Assembly: GCF_001624705.1 (NCBI RefSeq)
Contig: NZ_JSEO01000008.1
Coordinates: forward strand, 124,001 to 188,000
DNA length: 64,000 nt
DNA from: Marinomonas sp. SBI8L
GTDB taxonomy: Bacteria; Pseudomonadota; Gammaproteobacteria; Pseudomonadales; Marinomonadaceae
Direction: 5' to 3'
Positions 35,294-46,053 of the stretch are shown here, piece after piece (the stretch's first letter is position 1; the number at the start of each line of letters is the position of its first letter). Position numbers and translations under genes: made by a program. The notes under the pieces were generated by a model. That model did not search any database and was not told the origin of the DNA. It saw nothing but the letters and a program-made list of their open reading frames with translations.

Positions 35294-36181
35294 ATGTCTG
35301 TATATGTAAATACAAATACGACTTCTTTGTATGCTCAGCGTCAGTTATCCACTTCAGGTAATAACTTGGATACAACTTTTGAACGTTTAGCATCTGGTAA
35401 GCGTATCAATAGTGCGGCAGACGATGCTGCTGGCTTGCAAATCTCTAACCGTTTGACTTCTCAGACAAATGGTTTGAACCAATCTATTCGAAATGCTAAC
35501 GATGGTATTTCTTTGGCGCAAACTGCTGAAGGGGCGATGGACGAAACAACAAACATGTTGCAACGTATGCGTACCTTGGCAATTCAGTCAGCAAACGGTT
35601 CTAACACCGATGATGACCGATTAGCGCTACAACAAGAGATCTCTGCACTAACAACTGAGATTGACCGTGTTGCTTCTGATACTACCTTCGGTGGTCAGAA
35701 CCTACTTGACGGTTCTTATTCATCAGGTGTTTTCCAGGTTGGTGCTGATTCACAGCAAACAATCAGTTTCTCCCTAGCTACTGCTGGTGTAAGCAACAGT
35801 GTTGATGTTTCTGGTCTTGGTGGATTTAGTGTACAAGGTCTTTCATCTGCAGCGGGTACAACCGTTGTTACTTCTGCTACTGCATCTATTTCATCTGTTG
35901 CCAATGCGCAAAGTATGATTGAAATGCTAGGTAGTATGATTGCTGCTGTCGATACTAAGCGTGCGGAGCTTGGTGCGGTTCAAAACCGTTTCAGTTCTAC
36001 TATTAGTAACTTGGGTAACATCAAAGAGAATGTTGAAGGCGCGAAATCACGTATTGCTGATGCCGACTTCGCTAAAGAAACTGCTGAATTGACAAGTAAT
36101 CAAATTTTGCAACAAGCAAGTACGACTATTCTGTCTCAAGCAAACCAAAGACCGCAAACTGCATTATCGCTTTTAGGCTAA
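35294..36181 (+). CDS. fliC: Flagellin 2
   Basis: A protein of 295 residues, colinear with flagellin 1. The N-terminal 130 residues ([20 protein letters not shown]) and C-terminal 110 residues differ at only a few positions; changes cluster between about residues 140 and 200, as in the VSNSVDVSGLGGFSVQGL segment. It has its own sigma-28 promoter and an AGGAGG ribosome binding site. It is likely a filament subunit and glycosylation target of Maf. Confidence 0.97.
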   Translation: MSVYVNTNTTSLYAQRQLSTSGNNLDTTFERLASGKRINSAADDAAGLQISNRLTSQTNGLNQSIRNANDGISLAQTAEGAMDETTNMLQRMRTLAIQSANGSNTDDDRLALQQEISALTTEIDRVASDTTFGGQNLLDGSYSSGVFQVGADSQQTISFSLATAGVSNSVDVSGLGGFSVQGLSSAAGTTVVTSATASISSVANAQSMIEMLGSMIAAVDTKRAELGAVQNRFSSTISNLGNIKENVEGAKSRIADADFAKETAELTSNQILQQASTTILSQANQRPQTALSLLG

Positions 36182-36194
36182 TTCAGTGCGTGAT

Positions 36195-36222
36195 AAAAGC
36201 TGGGGGCTACCTCAGCTTTTTG
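36195..36222 (+). terminator. Terminator after flagellin 2
   Basis: AAAAGCTG (36195-36202) pairs with CAGCTTTT (36213-36220), with a 10-nt loop and a short T run. It may be leaky, giving some read-through to flaG. Confidence 0.7.
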
Positions 36223-36241
36223 GGTTTTGGAGGGTGCTATC

Positions 36242-36676
36242 ATGGCAATAGGTTCGAGTGATTTATTAAAAAGCTCAATGGATCTTGGTGTTGGCCAACA
36301 GCTTCAACACTCGAGGGCAGAGAGTTTTGCGCAAGAAAAAACGCGAGAAACGAAAACTGTAACATCTCTTCGTGAAGGCCAGAACGTTCAAGCTGATGCT
36401 AGATACATGCAAAGGGACGTAAACGAAAAAAAGGAAAAAGTAGACTTTCAGCAGCTAATGGACTCAACTAAGAGTATGGCGCAGTTAAATATTAAGCTTT
36501 CTTTTGATGTTTCAAGTGCAAACAAAGATAATGTTGTTAAAGTGCTTGATCAAGAAACGGGAGAGGTCGTCAGACAAATACCGACAGAAGAGTTTGTTGA
36601 AATGTCTGAACGTATTCAAGCGTTATTAAGTGAATTGGGTGATATCAAAGGCGCGTTAGTGAATCGAGAGGTTTAG
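36242..36676 (+). CDS. flaG: FlaG family flagellar protein
   Basis: A protein of 144 residues. ATG 36242 follows a GGAGGG ribosome binding site; an in-frame TTG at 36227 is unlikely. The C-terminal FlaG domain is clear: LSFDVSSANKDNVVKVLDQE, TGEVVRQIPTEEFVEMSERI. FlaG proteins affect filament length. It lies between flagellin and fliD, the standard place. Confidence 0.92.
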   Translation: MAIGSSDLLKSSMDLGVGQQLQHSRAESFAQEKTRETKTVTSLREGQNVQADARYMQRDVNEKKEKVDFQQLMDSTKSMAQLNIKLSFDVSSANKDNVVKVLDQETGEVVRQIPTEEFVEMSERIQALLSELGDIKGALVNREV

Positions 36677-36705
36677 CAACTTTGACTTAAATTTAGGGGC
36701 AGTAT

Positions 36706-38130
36706 ATGAGTGTGGGAGCCTTAGGAACAGGTTCTGGTATGGATTTGGAATCTCTTGTGAGTGGCTTAGTTAGTTCTCAAAGAGATTCTAAAATTGCAGC
36801 TTATGAGCAAAAAATATCAGATTTGTCGGTTGAGCTTTCTGCTGTTGGTTCAGCGGAGTCAGTGGCGTTTTCCTTTCATGAAGCCGTTAAAAAAGTTAAT
36901 GACCCTCGTTTATTTAATAGCCGTATTGCCGATATTGAGCAACCAAGTACGGGCGATGCTGTTGCAATAGAAGCAAGTGGTCGAGCTCGAAATGGTCAAT
37001 ACAATGTTGGTGTAAATCAGGTCGCATCCGGAAGTCGGATGGAGTTGTTACCTAATGTGTTTGAATCTCCCGATGAAGTTTTAACTGCATTGGGTGGTAC
37101 TATGACATTTGCTGCAGGTAATGAGTCTTTTACCATCAACCTAGAAGGTGGTACGACACTGGCAGAATTGTCAGGCATCATTGCTCAAGCTGAAAAGAAT
37201 TTTGGTGTTTCCGCTAGTATTATTGATACTGGTGAGGGTGATGTTCGCCTTATTATCGAATCTGATAAGACGGGTGATGGTAACGACCTTACTATTTCAA
37301 GTTACGAAAAAACTTTAGTCGATATCATGGGGACAGATACCCGCTATGATTTCGCGACACTTCCGCAAAAATACACAGACTTGCTTAAATCAACTAAGAA
37401 TAATTTAAGCATGGTTCCTGATAACCTTATTTCAACTCAGTTCTCTCAAAACGGCATCATTAATGTTGATGGTGTTGAAATACAGGGTGAAAACAATACT
37501 TTTGATAAAGCCGTTCAAGGCCTAGAAATTGAAGCCTTGAATAAAACAGAGGGGCAGGTCGCAGCATCTATCTCGACCGACTCTGAAACCATCAAAGAAT
37601 CGATTAGAACCTTAACCGATTCCTATAATAAGATGGTATCCACCTTTAATGATCTTACGCAAATGGGCGGAACATTACAGGGAAATAGTCTACTCCGAAA
37701 TCTTGAGTCTTCTTTAGTTACTACCTTAGGTAGAACTTTTGAAGGTGATGGTGAATTTAGAACTATGTTCGATTTAGGCCTAGAAGTTGAAAGAAATGGC
37801 TTAATTAAAGTCGACAGTTATAAATTAGATAACGCAATTAGTTCAGGTTTTAGAAATTTTGCCGATATGTTTACTGGAGAGCGTGGAATTGCAAAAGCTT
37901 TTGATGAGCTGATGCAACCTTATATGGGTGCAAGTGGACTATTTCGCAGTACTGAAGACTCTATCCAGTCTCAAATTACCTCTAATGATGAATCTAGAGA
38001 GGCATTTGATCTTAGGATGGAGCAATATGAAAAAACATTGCGTAAACAATATTCTTCACTTGATAGCTCGATCGCTGAAATGAATGCCAGTGGCGCCTAC
38101 TTACGTAGTCAACTGGCGGGATTAGAATAG
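36706..38130 (+). CDS. fliD: Flagellar cap protein FliD
   Basis: A protein of 474 residues. It begins with GTGSGMDLESLVSGLVSSQR, the FliD D0 signature, and ends with a helical region including RMEQYEKTLRKQYSSLDSSI and MNASGAYLRSQL. FliD caps the filament and folds incoming flagellin. fliS follows. Confidence 0.96.
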   Translation: MSVGALGTGSGMDLESLVSGLVSSQRDSKIAAYEQKISDLSVELSAVGSAESVAFSFHEAVKKVNDPRLFNSRIADIEQPSTGDAVAIEASGRARNGQYNVGVNQVASGSRMELLPNVFESPDEVLTALGGTMTFAAGNESFTINLEGGTTLAELSGIIAQAEKNFGVSASIIDTGEGDVRLIIESDKTGDGNDLTISSYEKTLVDIMGTDTRYDFATLPQKYTDLLKSTKNNLSMVPDNLISTQFSQNGIINVDGVEIQGENNTFDKAVQGLEIEALNKTEGQVAASISTDSETIKESIRTLTDSYNKMVSTFNDLTQMGGTLQGNSLLRNLESSLVTTLGRTFEGDGEFRTMFDLGLEVERNGLIKVDSYKLDNAISSGFRNFADMFTGERGIAKAFDELMQPYMGASGLFRSTEDSIQSQITSNDESREAFDLRMEQYEKTLRKQYSSLDSSIAEMNASGAYLRSQLAGLE

Positions 38131-38156
38131 AAGACTAGAAGAATTGGAGTTAATGT

Positions 38157-38591
38157 ATGTACGTAAACAAGGGTATTCAGGCTTATAAAAAAGATTCTTT
38201 AAAGTCTGACCTTGCCGGAGCCGACCCGCACCGTATTATACAGCTGTTGATGCAGGGGGCGCTTGAAAGGCTTGCCCTTGCTAAAGGTTGTATTGAAAGA
38301 CGCGACTTGGAAGGAAAGGCAAACGTATTAACTCGAGCGATTGAAATTATTAACGCCCTCAAAGACTCTCTTGATCGCTCATATAACCCTGAGCTTGCAG
38401 ATAACCTTGATTCCCTCTATGACTACATGACATTCAGAATTACTGAAGCAAGCTCTAAACTTGATAACAGTATTATTGATGAAGTTATGGGTTTGATGCT
38501 GCAAATTAAAGGTGCTTGGGATCAAATCTCAGAATTAGATAAGCAAGAAGCTTATATGGAAAAAGAGAATGAGCGATTAGGTAACGGTTAA
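38157..38591 (+). CDS. fliS: Flagellin export chaperone FliS
   Basis: A protein of 144 residues. Typical FliS features are GADPHRIIQLLMQGALERLA near the start and DSLDRSYNPELADNLDSLYD in the middle. It binds flagellin C-termini before export. It lies directly after fliD. Confidence 0.96.
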   Translation: MYVNKGIQAYKKDSLKSDLAGADPHRIIQLLMQGALERLALAKGCIERRDLEGKANVLTRAIEIINALKDSLDRSYNPELADNLDSLYDYMTFRITEASSKLDNSIIDEVMGLMLQIKGAWDQISELDKQEAYMEKENERLGNG

Positions 38592-38594
38592 ACT

Positions 38595-38885
38595 ATGGAA
38601 TACCATCAAGCATTAGAGGATATTACCCTACAAATCAATGCTGCTATCGAGCAGTCTGATATTCCTTTAGTGCTTTCTCTATGCCAACAAGGCGTAAAGC
38701 TAGTTAAAGATAATGAACCTGCGAAACCAGAAGATCTGGATGTATTAAACGCATTTCAACAAAGTCATACCAAGGCTCAATTACTTGTTACTAAAGCACG
38801 TGACAAGCTAAAAGGCGCACTGAGCAAATCCAAACACGCTCGAAAAAGTATCAAACAATACAAAGGAATCTCCTCAAATGTCTAA
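38595..38885 (+). CDS. Small helical protein in the FliT position
   Basis: A protein of 96 residues, fully helical and Lys-rich at the end (KGALSKSKHARKSIKQYKG). Its place 3 nt after fliS and the size fit FliT, the chaperone of FliD, but the sequence likeness is too weak to claim the name. Its end overlaps the Maf gene by 8 nt. Confidence 0.6.
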   Translation: MEYHQALEDITLQINAAIEQSDIPLVLSLCQQGVKLVKDNEPAKPEDLDVLNAFQQSHTKAQLLVTKARDKLKGALSKSKHARKSIKQYKGISSNV

Positions 38886-40998
38886 TGATATCAATGACTC
38901 TATAGCCTCTGTTGAAGCAAGACTTAAACAGAAACAAGAGAGATTGGAATCACTTAGACAAAAGGATGCTATTTTTACCGAGAAGTTTCAGAAAAACATG
39001 CAGGCTTTAGAAGAAATGATGCCTCATATTTTTGAAAGTTTTCAGTCATTTAGACCGCAAAACCAAGAAATATTCTTGGATGAGTTTGGTGATCTAAATA
39101 TCGATCTGGCGCAAGATAATCCTTTGTATCAAGGTCCCGTAAAAAGTAAAGCAGCAGCAAAAATTGACAAGGTGATAAACGAGCCAAATAAAACGGTGTT
39201 AGATATCACTCGTACTAAAGATCATCCATCTCGACATGTTTATTTTAATAACCTTATCCAAGATGTGATAGATCAAGGTGCAGAGGGACTAACGCCTCTG
39301 ACAGAAATACCCGATTTTGCTGGATCAGTATTTTTTTTCGGCATAGAACTTGGTTATCAGCTAGAGGCATTTCTAGCCCGTAAAGAAGTTAAACACCTTT
39401 ACCTTTATGAAGCTAACCCAGATTTATTTTATTACTCTCTGTTTGCCATAGATTGGCGTCCAATTCTTGAAAAATTCAATCAAGATGGCAAAACCATTCA
39501 TATTATTATTGGTTTGAGTCCTAAAGAGCTAAGTCAAAAATATGCTTTACAGCTAACCGAAAATGGCTTTTTTATGGCAGGCATGACGTATTTGCATGTG
39601 GCCTATCTTAGCCCTGAAATACAAGCTGCACTGGATTATTTTGTAAAGCATTATAGTACTCAAATAATGGGGTGGGGCTTTTTTGATGATGCTTTAATGG
39701 GTGTTGCACATGGATTGAAGTCTCTACCTAAATCTAAGCTAGCGAGAGTGACGCGAAATGACGCCGGCGAGCCAAACTCTCTACCTAATTGGATGAAAGA
39801 TATTCCTGTCTTTATTTTAGGTAACGGACCTTCCTTAGATAATTCGATTGAGCTAATCAAAGAAGTTAAAGATAAAGCCCTATTTATTTGTTGTGGTACT
39901 ACGATCAACACTTTAAGCCGACTAGGTATTAAGCCTGATATGCATGTTGATGTTGAGCGTATGATTCATACCGCCCAAAAGTTTGAATTCTTAGAGGCTG
40001 ACTATCTTGAAGATATTTTGGCTTTAAGTGTTGATGTTATGCACCCTGACTTCTTCAAGTATTTTAAACGTAGCGGCATGGGGATGAAGCCGGGCGAAGC
40101 AATTACGTCCCTTATTCTGTCTAAAGCAAGAGCGGCGGGTGATAGTACTGAATATGTACAAATGAATCACTCAGGCCCTATCGTTGCTAACTTAGCTTTA
40201 TCCTTTGTGCATTTATTTGGCTTTAAAAACGTCTACTTTGCTGGCGTTGATAACGGCTTTAAAGATATGACTGTGCACCACTCCAAGCATAGTGGTTATT
40301 ATGGTAAAGACGGTAAAGAAACAGGTTTTCAGACTTTTGTTGAAGAAAAACTGGTTGTTAGGCCAGGTAACTTTGGTGGTGAAGTTCATACCACAAGTAT
40401 TATGGACTCATCTCGTGTGCAACTTGAGTTAATGCTTAAACAACTACATAAAGAAAGAAGCTTTTCATGTTTTAATTTGTCTGATGGCGCCAAAATAGAG
40501 GGCAGTATTCCTGTTCAGCCTGAAGATGCCATGATATTTGATCCAGATATTAATAAACAAAAAGTGATTGAGGTTTTATACGAAACTTTCTTTGATGATG
40601 CGCCTGAGCAAGTGATGTCCATGGATACCAAGGAGCTTATCTCTCAAACAGCATTTGATGAAGTGGTTGAATTCTTGCAACAAGGCTGGGATGACAAAAT
40701 TCAAACCCGAGAAGATGTCACTAACTTGTTATGGCATCAATATAGAACCTTATTCTTATTAAAAACCACAATACATACTCATCTATATGATATTTTTGCT
40801 GGCTCTTTTACCTATTCTGCTTTCGCCATTATTAAATCGGTTTATGCTTACCGTGAAGAGCATGAAGCCGTATTACACGCTAAAAAAATCTTTAATATAT
40901 GGTGTGATTTTCTACAAGAAATGCCAATTATGGCAGACGATGTGAGCCAGTTTGTTGATGGTGGCTCGGATAAAATGCGTTTGTTATACAATGGCTAA
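38878..40998 (+). CDS. Maf-type flagellin glycosyltransferase (motility accessory factor)
   Basis: A protein of 706 residues. An N-terminal helical region (about 1-120) is followed by a central Maf / MptE-like (DUF115) domain: VFFFGIELGYQLEAFL, KHLYLYEANPDLFYYSL, PVFILGNGPSLDNSIELIKE, ALFICCGTTINTLSRLGIKPD, and YFAGVDNGFKDMTVHHSKHS. Maf proteins transfer nonulosonic acids to Ser/Thr of flagellin in the cytoplasm. The next genes are the pseudaminic acid pathway, which gives the likely donor, CMP-pseudaminic acid. Confidence 0.9.
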   Translation: MSNDINDSIASVEARLKQKQERLESLRQKDAIFTEKFQKNMQALEEMMPHIFESFQSFRPQNQEIFLDEFGDLNIDLAQDNPLYQGPVKSKAAAKIDKVINEPNKTVLDITRTKDHPSRHVYFNNLIQDVIDQGAEGLTPLTEIPDFAGSVFFFGIELGYQLEAFLARKEVKHLYLYEANPDLFYYSLFAIDWRPILEKFNQDGKTIHIIIGLSPKELSQKYALQLTENGFFMAGMTYLHVAYLSPEIQAALDYFVKHYSTQIMGWGFFDDALMGVAHGLKSLPKSKLARVTRNDAGEPNSLPNWMKDIPVFILGNGPSLDNSIELIKEVKDKALFICCGTTINTLSRLGIKPDMHVDVERMIHTAQKFEFLEADYLEDILALSVDVMHPDFFKYFKRSGMGMKPGEAITSLILSKARAAGDSTEYVQMNHSGPIVANLALSFVHLFGFKNVYFAGVDNGFKDMTVHHSKHSGYYGKDGKETGFQTFVEEKLVVRPGNFGGEVHTTSIMDSSRVQLELMLKQLHKERSFSCFNLSDGAKIEGSIPVQPEDAMIFDPDINKQKVIEVLYETFFDDAPEQVMSMDTKELISQTAFDEVVEFLQQGWDDKIQTREDVTNLLWHQYRTLFLLKTTIHTHLYDIFAGSFTYSAFAIIKSVYAYREEHEAVLHAKKIFNIWCDFLQEMPIMADDVSQFVDGGSDKMRLLYNG

Positions 40999-41021
40999 TT
41001 AACTTATTTAAGGTTGATTCA

Positions 41022-42050
41022 ATGCCGCAATCCCCTTTTATTATTGCTGAGTTATCAGGCAATCATAATCAAGATTTTTCTTTGGCTAAAGCCATGATAG
41101 AAGCCGCTGCTAAAACCGGTGTCGATGCAATAAAGCTACAAACCTACACTGCAGACTCCATGACGTTAGATGTAAGAAATGAGGAGTTTATGGTATCTGC
41201 TCAGGGGAGTTTGTGGGAAGGCGACAATTTATATGACCTTTATGCAAAAGCCTCCACTCCTTATGAGTGGCATAAACCTTTATTTGATTATGCTAAATCA
41301 CTCGGTCTTATCGCTTTTAGTTCACCCTTTGATATTGCAGCAGTCAACTTCTTAGAAGAGCTTGATGTGCCATTATATAAAATTGCTTCGTTTGAATTAA
41401 CTGATTTGCCACTAATATCAGCTGTCGCAAAAACGGGTAAGCCTATGATTATGTCTACCGGTATGGCGACCAAGGCTGAAATTGAAGAAGCGGTGAGCCT
41501 TGTTAGATCAATCGGTGATAATGACATCACCTTGCTCAAATGCACCAGTACTTATCCTGCGAAAATTGAAGATTCTAATTTAGCAACACTTGCAGATTTA
41601 GCCAGAACATTTGATTGTCAGGTCGGTTTATCTGATCACACTCAAGGTTTTGCTGCAGCAGTTGCTGCTACGGCGTTAGGTGCCAGTGTTATAGAAAAAC
41701 ACTTTGTCTTGGATCGAAGTGCAGGTGGGGTTGATGCTGCTTTCTCCATGGAGCCGGATGAATTGGCTCAATTAGTCTCTGCCTGTCGACAGGCGAAAGC
41801 TGCGCTTGGTGAAGTGACTTATGGTGGTACCAAAGCAGAACAAGATTATAGACAATATCGTCGCTCAATTTATATCTCAAAAGATAGTAAGAAAGGCGAT
41901 AAATTGTCTGACTCTAATATGCAAATTATCAGGCCTTCACTAGGACTTGCGCCAAAGCATTGGCCTGATGTCTTGGGTAAAACCTTGAACGTTGATGTGA
42001 AAAAAGGGGAAGCACTGGATTTTTCCATGTTAGAAGAGCAAATTCTTTAG
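41022..42050 (+). CDS. pseI: Pseudaminic acid synthase
   Basis: A protein of 342 residues of the NeuB family: FIIAELSGNHNQDFSLAKAM, VDAIKLQTYTADSMTLD, GLIAFSSPFDIAAVNFLEEL, LLKCTSTYPAKIED, VGLSDHTQG, and the C-terminal SAF domain (KDSKKGDKLSDSNMQIIRPS). It condenses 2,4-diacetamido-2,4,6-trideoxy-altrose with phosphoenolpyruvate. The YTADSMTLD wording favours PseI over NeuB. It follows the Maf gene and overlaps pseG by 1 nt. Confidence 0.94.
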   Translation: MPQSPFIIAELSGNHNQDFSLAKAMIEAAAKTGVDAIKLQTYTADSMTLDVRNEEFMVSAQGSLWEGDNLYDLYAKASTPYEWHKPLFDYAKSLGLIAFSSPFDIAAVNFLEELDVPLYKIASFELTDLPLISAVAKTGKPMIMSTGMATKAEIEEAVSLVRSIGDNDITLLKCTSTYPAKIEDSNLATLADLARTFDCQVGLSDHTQGFAAAVAATALGASVIEKHFVLDRSAGGVDAAFSMEPDELAQLVSACRQAKAALGEVTYGGTKAEQDYRQYRRSIYISKDSKKGDKLSDSNMQIIRPSLGLAPKHWPDVLGKTLNVDVKKGEALDFSMLEEQIL

Positions 42051-43060
42051 TGCTAAATGTGGCCAATAAACAAGTACTTATCCGAGCGGATGCTTCTCAA
42101 GAAATCGGTATGGGGCACAGAGTAAGGTGTCAAATTTTGGCAGACTTATTTTGCGAGAAAGGTTGGCAAGTATCTTTTGTTTGTCATGTTAGTTGTTGTC
42201 AAATGAGTACTGATGAGGATATTTTTATTAGTCATGAGGACGCTTTTTTAGAGATGGCTGCACAGGCAGACCTCGTCATACTGGATCACTATCAATATGA
42301 TTCAAAGATGATTGAGGCTTTGTATAAAGCCCAGCCTAAGCTCTTTTTGATCGATGATATGAATGATAGGGGGACTTTACATTGTCGTTGGCTGCTAAAC
42401 CCTATCTCTTTGGATTACCAAGTTAATCTTGCTGACTTAAAACGAAGCTATCAGGAAGCACCAGACCTGTTTCTTGGTTTAGATTATGCTTTGTTAAGAC
42501 CCCAATTTAGGCACAAACCACATGGTTCCTCTGATAAATTATTTATCACTTTAGGAGGAACAGACTCTCTTTCTTTAACTCTGCCTATCCTTACATGTTT
42601 AAACTCATTAGGTTTTCGTTCTGAAAATATGATGGTTATGCTTGGTCAGAATGCAAAGGGAGCAGATCAAGTCATTGCTTTATGTCAGCAGCATAATATT
42701 GAGTATCAACAGAGTGTAAGAGATGTTGCTGGGTTAATGAGTCAAGCTAAAATGGCTATTTCAGCAGGTGGAAGCACCTTGTTTGAGCTAGCTGCCATGG
42801 GTGTACCAAGTAGTTTTTTACAGGTAGCGGATAATCAAACCGAGCTGCTAAAAGAGCATGAAAGCTATGGGTGGTGCAGAGTGTATCGAATACATGATAA
42901 AGGAAAAGATGTTAGGGCACTGATGGTGGCCAAGATATGCGAGCAAATCATGGTGGATTGGGATGACACTGATTATCTCAGTCAGTGTCAATCTCGTATT
43001 CCTCACTCACAGCACTCAGGGTTAGATCAGATACTCGAAAAAATAGAATCGACATTTTAG
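42050..43060 (+). CDS. pseG: UDP-2,4-diacetamido-2,4,6-trideoxy-altropyranose hydrolase
   Basis: A protein of 336 residues with a GT-B-like fold: RADASQEIGMGHRVRCQIL, VILDHYQYD, LFLIDDMNDRG, YALLRPQF, LFITLGGTD, and AISAGGSTLFELAAMGVPS. It releases the sugar from UDP before PseI acts. The GTG start at 42050 overlaps the pseI stop; GTG 42059 is an alternative. It is PseG only; there is no fused PseH acetyltransferase. The convergent pseF gene ends 4 nt away. Confidence 0.92.
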   Translation: MLNVANKQVLIRADASQEIGMGHRVRCQILADLFCEKGWQVSFVCHVSCCQMSTDEDIFISHEDAFLEMAAQADLVILDHYQYDSKMIEALYKAQPKLFLIDDMNDRGTLHCRWLLNPISLDYQVNLADLKRSYQEAPDLFLGLDYALLRPQFRHKPHGSSDKLFITLGGTDSLSLTLPILTCLNSLGFRSENMMVMLGQNAKGADQVIALCQQHNIEYQQSVRDVAGLMSQAKMAISAGGSTLFELAAMGVPSSFLQVADNQTELLKEHESYGWCRVYRIHDKGKDVRALMVAKICEQIMVDWDDTDYLSQCQSRIPHSQHSGLDQILEKIESTF

Positions 43061-43064
43061 ATAG

Positions 43065-43748
43065 TTAATCGGAATGCAATTCTAATAATTGCTTTAGCAC
43101 TTCAAAGTCTTCTGCTGTATCTAAATCTTGTACTAAACATCGAGGGAGCATAACTGGCTTTGACTCAGGGCCAAAAAACTCTGGGCCTTCTACTAAATCT
43201 TTCGCTCTAGCCCAATAGAATTGTCCTGCATCATGAATAGCTTCAATAAGATCTTGAGACCTATGCTGTATAAACTCAGGGTACATAGGAGCAACATGTC
43301 CTGAACTGGTTTGCTTTAGCGCCCTTTGTACCGGAAAAGCAAAACTGGTGGCAGCAAAGCTAAATTTAGCTTGAGTTAACTTCTCATAGCCTTGAATTAA
43401 GTACTCAGGCTTTAGCAGAGGGCAGGTAGCATAAATCATGCAGGCTTTATCAACCTTTTCTCCTGAAGATACTAACCAGCTGACGGCATGCTGAAAGACA
43501 GCTGTCGTTGTACTGTAATGATCAGAGAGCTCTGCCGGTCTAGTAAAGGGGGTTTCTGCGCCAAATAACCTAGCCACTGAAGCAATTTCCTCGCAATCCG
43601 TCGAGACAATAATGCGATCAAACAGCTTTGTTTTCATTGCCGCTTCAATGGAATAGGCAATGAGTGGCTTGCCATATAGTTTAATAATATTTTTTTTGGG
43701 TAGTCTCTGAGAGCCGCTTCTTGCAGGAATGATTGCAACATTGATCAT
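43065..43748 (-). CDS. pseF: Pseudaminic acid cytidylyltransferase
   Basis: A protein of 227 residues of the CMP-sialic-acid-synthetase family: VAIIPARSGSQRLPKKNI, PLIAYSIEAAMKTKLFD, RIIVSTDCEEIASVARLFGA, and CMIYATCPLLKPEYL. It activates pseudaminic acid with CTP. It overlaps pseC by 4 nt and converges on pseG. Confidence 0.93.
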   Translation of the reverse strand: MINVAIIPARSGSQRLPKKNIIKLYGKPLIAYSIEAAMKTKLFDRIIVSTDCEEIASVARLFGAETPFTRPAELSDHYSTTTAVFQHAVSWLVSSGEKVDKACMIYATCPLLKPEYLIQGYEKLTQAKFSFAATSFAFPVQRALKQTSSGHVAPMYPEFIQHRSQDLIEAIHDAGQFYWARAKDLVEGPEFFGPESKPVMLPRCLVQDLDTAEDFEVLKQLLELHSD

Positions 43749-44956
43749 AAATTATTCTCTAACTCTTCAAAACTACTTAAGACACTTCTTAATGCTTCTC
43801 TTACTCTCTTTTGTTGCTCAAAAGCAAGGTCTGAGTATAAAGGTAAGGATATACAAGAATGGTAGTAGTTTTCTGCATGCGGGAAATCTCCCCAAGAAAA
43901 ACCTAAATTCTGATAGTAAGGCTGAGTATGAATCGGAATGTAATGAATCTGAACACCTATCCCCTTTGATCTTAACTCTTGAAAAATCTGTTTGCGAAAA
44001 GGAGTGAGCTTTTTACTTAAACATATTGGATATAGATGAAGCGAAGAGTGACTACCTTTCTGAAGTAGGGGTAAAGTGATATCAAGATCAGATAATAAAC
44101 TAGAGTAGTTTTGAAATAGTGCATGCCTTAGTTGAATAAAAACATCTAGTTTAGATAACTGAGAGAGCCCTAAAGCGGCTTGCATTTCAGTCATTCTATA
44201 ATTGAAGCCTAGTGTTTGTTGTTCGTAGTACCAGCTACCTTGCTCTTTATCTAATAATTCATTTTGCTCTCGTGTTGTACCATGGCATGCGTACTTACGC
44301 ATTTTGTTTGCAAGTACTGGGTTATTCGTGGATGCTAATCCACCTTCGGCCGTAGTAATGATCTTGACGGGGTGGAAGCTAAAAACACAAATATCAGAAT
44401 ACTCACAAGAGCCAACTTTTTGGCCTTGGTATGATGCCCCAACTGCATGTGAGGCGTCTTCAATAATAGAAAAATTATATTTTAGAGATAGGGTGTGAAT
44501 GGCTTGCATTTCACAGGGCTGGCCTGCGAAATGTACCGGAATGACTACTTTGGGAAGCTTACCCTCTTGTTCAGCTATGGCCAATTTCTCTGCTAGTTTC
44601 TTTTCACATAAATTATATGTACTTGAGTCAATATCGACGAAGTCTATTTTTGCATTGCAAAAGAGTGCACAATTTGCAGAGGATAAAAATGAATTAGGGG
44701 AAGTCCAAACAATGTCATTTTCCTCTACTTCAAGCGCTAAACAAGCAATATGTAGAGCGGCAGTTGCATTAGCAACTGCGACCGCATTGTGAACTCCTGT
44801 GTATTCACAAAATGCTTTTTCAAAAGCAGGTATGACAGGGCCTTGAGTTAAAAAATCTGACTTTAAAACGTCGATTACAGCATTAATATCCTCATTATCA
44901 ATACTCTGCTTTCCATAAGGGATAAATGACGGTTCTATCGCTTTTTTTAATGTCAT
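43745..44956 (-). CDS. pseC: UDP-4-amino-4,6-dideoxy-altrose transaminase
   Basis: A protein of 403 residues of the DegT/DnrJ/EryC1 PLP family: FIPYGKQSIDNEDINAVIDV, VAVANATAALHIACLALE, SIIEDASHAVGASYQG, with the PLP lysine in VFSFHPVKIITTAEGGL and NYRMTEMQAALGLSQL after it. It makes the 4-amino sugar after PseB. It lies 3 nt downstream of pseB. Confidence 0.93.
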   Translation of the reverse strand: MTLKKAIEPSFIPYGKQSIDNEDINAVIDVLKSDFLTQGPVIPAFEKAFCEYTGVHNAVAVANATAALHIACLALEVEENDIVWTSPNSFLSSANCALFCNAKIDFVDIDSSTYNLCEKKLAEKLAIAEQEGKLPKVVIPVHFAGQPCEMQAIHTLSLKYNFSIIEDASHAVGASYQGQKVGSCEYSDICVFSFHPVKIITTAEGGLASTNNPVLANKMRKYACHGTTREQNELLDKEQGSWYYEQQTLGFNYRMTEMQAALGLSQLSKLDVFIQLRHALFQNYSSLLSDLDITLPLLQKGSHSSLHLYPICLSKKLTPFRKQIFQELRSKGIGVQIHYIPIHTQPYYQNLGFSWGDFPHAENYYHSCISLPLYSDLAFEQQKRVREALRSVLSSFEELENNL

Positions 44957-44959
44957 ATA

Positions 44960-45982
<1,023 letters not shown>

Positions 45983-46053
45983 TTATTTGAAGGCGCTATA
46001 CTTCATCACATATTATCGGCCATTTTTTGTAAAACATTAATAGAATCAAAGCC

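Noticed and set aside
36201-36216. GG-N10-GC spacing before flaG, considered as a sigma-54 promoter
   Set aside because: It falls inside the terminator hairpin and the rest of the consensus does not match.
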